This document shows, piece after piece, positions 63,932 to 64,000 of a stretch of 64,000 nt of DNA. Origin of the DNA: Pedobacter sp. Leaf250 (GTDB lineage: Bacteria > Bacteroidota > Bacteroidia > Sphingobacteriales > Sphingobacteriaceae). The DNA lies in assembly GCF_920984735.1 (NCBI RefSeq), contig NZ_CAKLBU010000007.1, positions 86,545 to 150,544 of the forward strand, given 5' to 3'. Every line of letters starts with the position of its first letter. Position 1 is the stretch's first letter. The notes below the pieces were generated by a model. The model was given only the letters and a program-made list of their open reading frames with translations. It did not search any database and was not told where the DNA came from. A program made the translations under genes and the position numbers.

Positions 63932-64000
63932 ATGAAAACTCTAGTAGTGGCGGCTACAAAAGCCGAGGTTGCATTCTTCTACCAGCATTATAATTTACCC
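63932..64000 (+). CDS. mqnB: Probable futalosine hydrolase, 5' end only
   Basis: Only 23 codons lie in the window (MKTLVVAATKAEVAFFYQHY). The opening beta-strand followed by AATKAEVA resembles the start of nucleoside-phosphorylase-fold futalosine hydrolases of Bacteroidota, which act in menaquinone synthesis. A -7-like TACCTTTA lies just upstream. The gene runs off the window, so the call is tentative. Confidence 0.4.
   Translation, partial: MKTLVVAATKAEVAFFYQHYNLP

Overview
This AT-rich 64 kb window comes from a Bacteroidota chromosome. The best fit is Sphingobacteriaceae, of the Pedobacter kind. The evidence is three SusC/SusD pairs, a gliding-motility/T9SS C-terminal sorting domain, the NagB-LmbE fusion, and promoters that fit the Bacteroidota pattern (TTG, 19-20 bp, TAnnTTTG) instead of sigma-70 boxes. 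No phage, insertion sequence or CRISPR array was seen.

Layout. 1-468: two near-identical tRNA-Asp units, each with its own promoter and terminator. 469-8705: mostly housekeeping genes (prfA, an LpxH-like phosphatase, a prolyl oligopeptidase, a ferredoxin reductase and a 2Fe-2S ferredoxin), plus one frameshifted small exported protein, one small lipoprotein and one unknown membrane protein. 8927-14006: a GH92 alpha-mannosidase and a GH2 endo-beta-mannosidase-like enzyme, a likely pair for trimming high-mannose glycans. 14098-16915: a CtpA-type protease, a small conserved protein and an outer-membrane beta-barrel. 16954-25086: susC, susD, a DUF4397 lipoprotein and a large T9SS-sorted beta-helix protein, divergent from a DeoR-family regulator. 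26108-33929: a second susCD behind anmK, divergent from nagB; this looks like an amino-sugar or murein-sugar locus.

34117-55080 is a glucuronoxylan utilisation locus. It contains susCD, two GH10 xylanases (one interrupted by a carbohydrate-binding module), two GH43 enzymes, a GH115 alpha-glucuronidase, a GH35-like protein, a SASA-type esterase, mannonate dehydratase (uxuA), a DUF5009 acyltransferase-like membrane protein and a LacI-family regulator. The same 14-bp LacI-type operator occurs three times. Each copy sits at fixed spacing on the -33 element of the promoters it should control, and two copies lie between divergent promoters. This is the most coherent regulatory signal in the window.

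55281-64000: a GHL10 (DigH-like) glycosidase, a coiled-coil membrane protein, a very large NtrY-like histidine kinase, fabD, folE, a PTPS-family enzyme and the start of a probable futalosine hydrolase.

Three families of hairpin-forming dispersed repeats were found. Several copies lie a few bases beyond the stop codons of glycoside hydrolase genes. A 7-bp tandem repeat separates folE from fabD. All functional calls come from motif recognition in the sequence; no database search was run.
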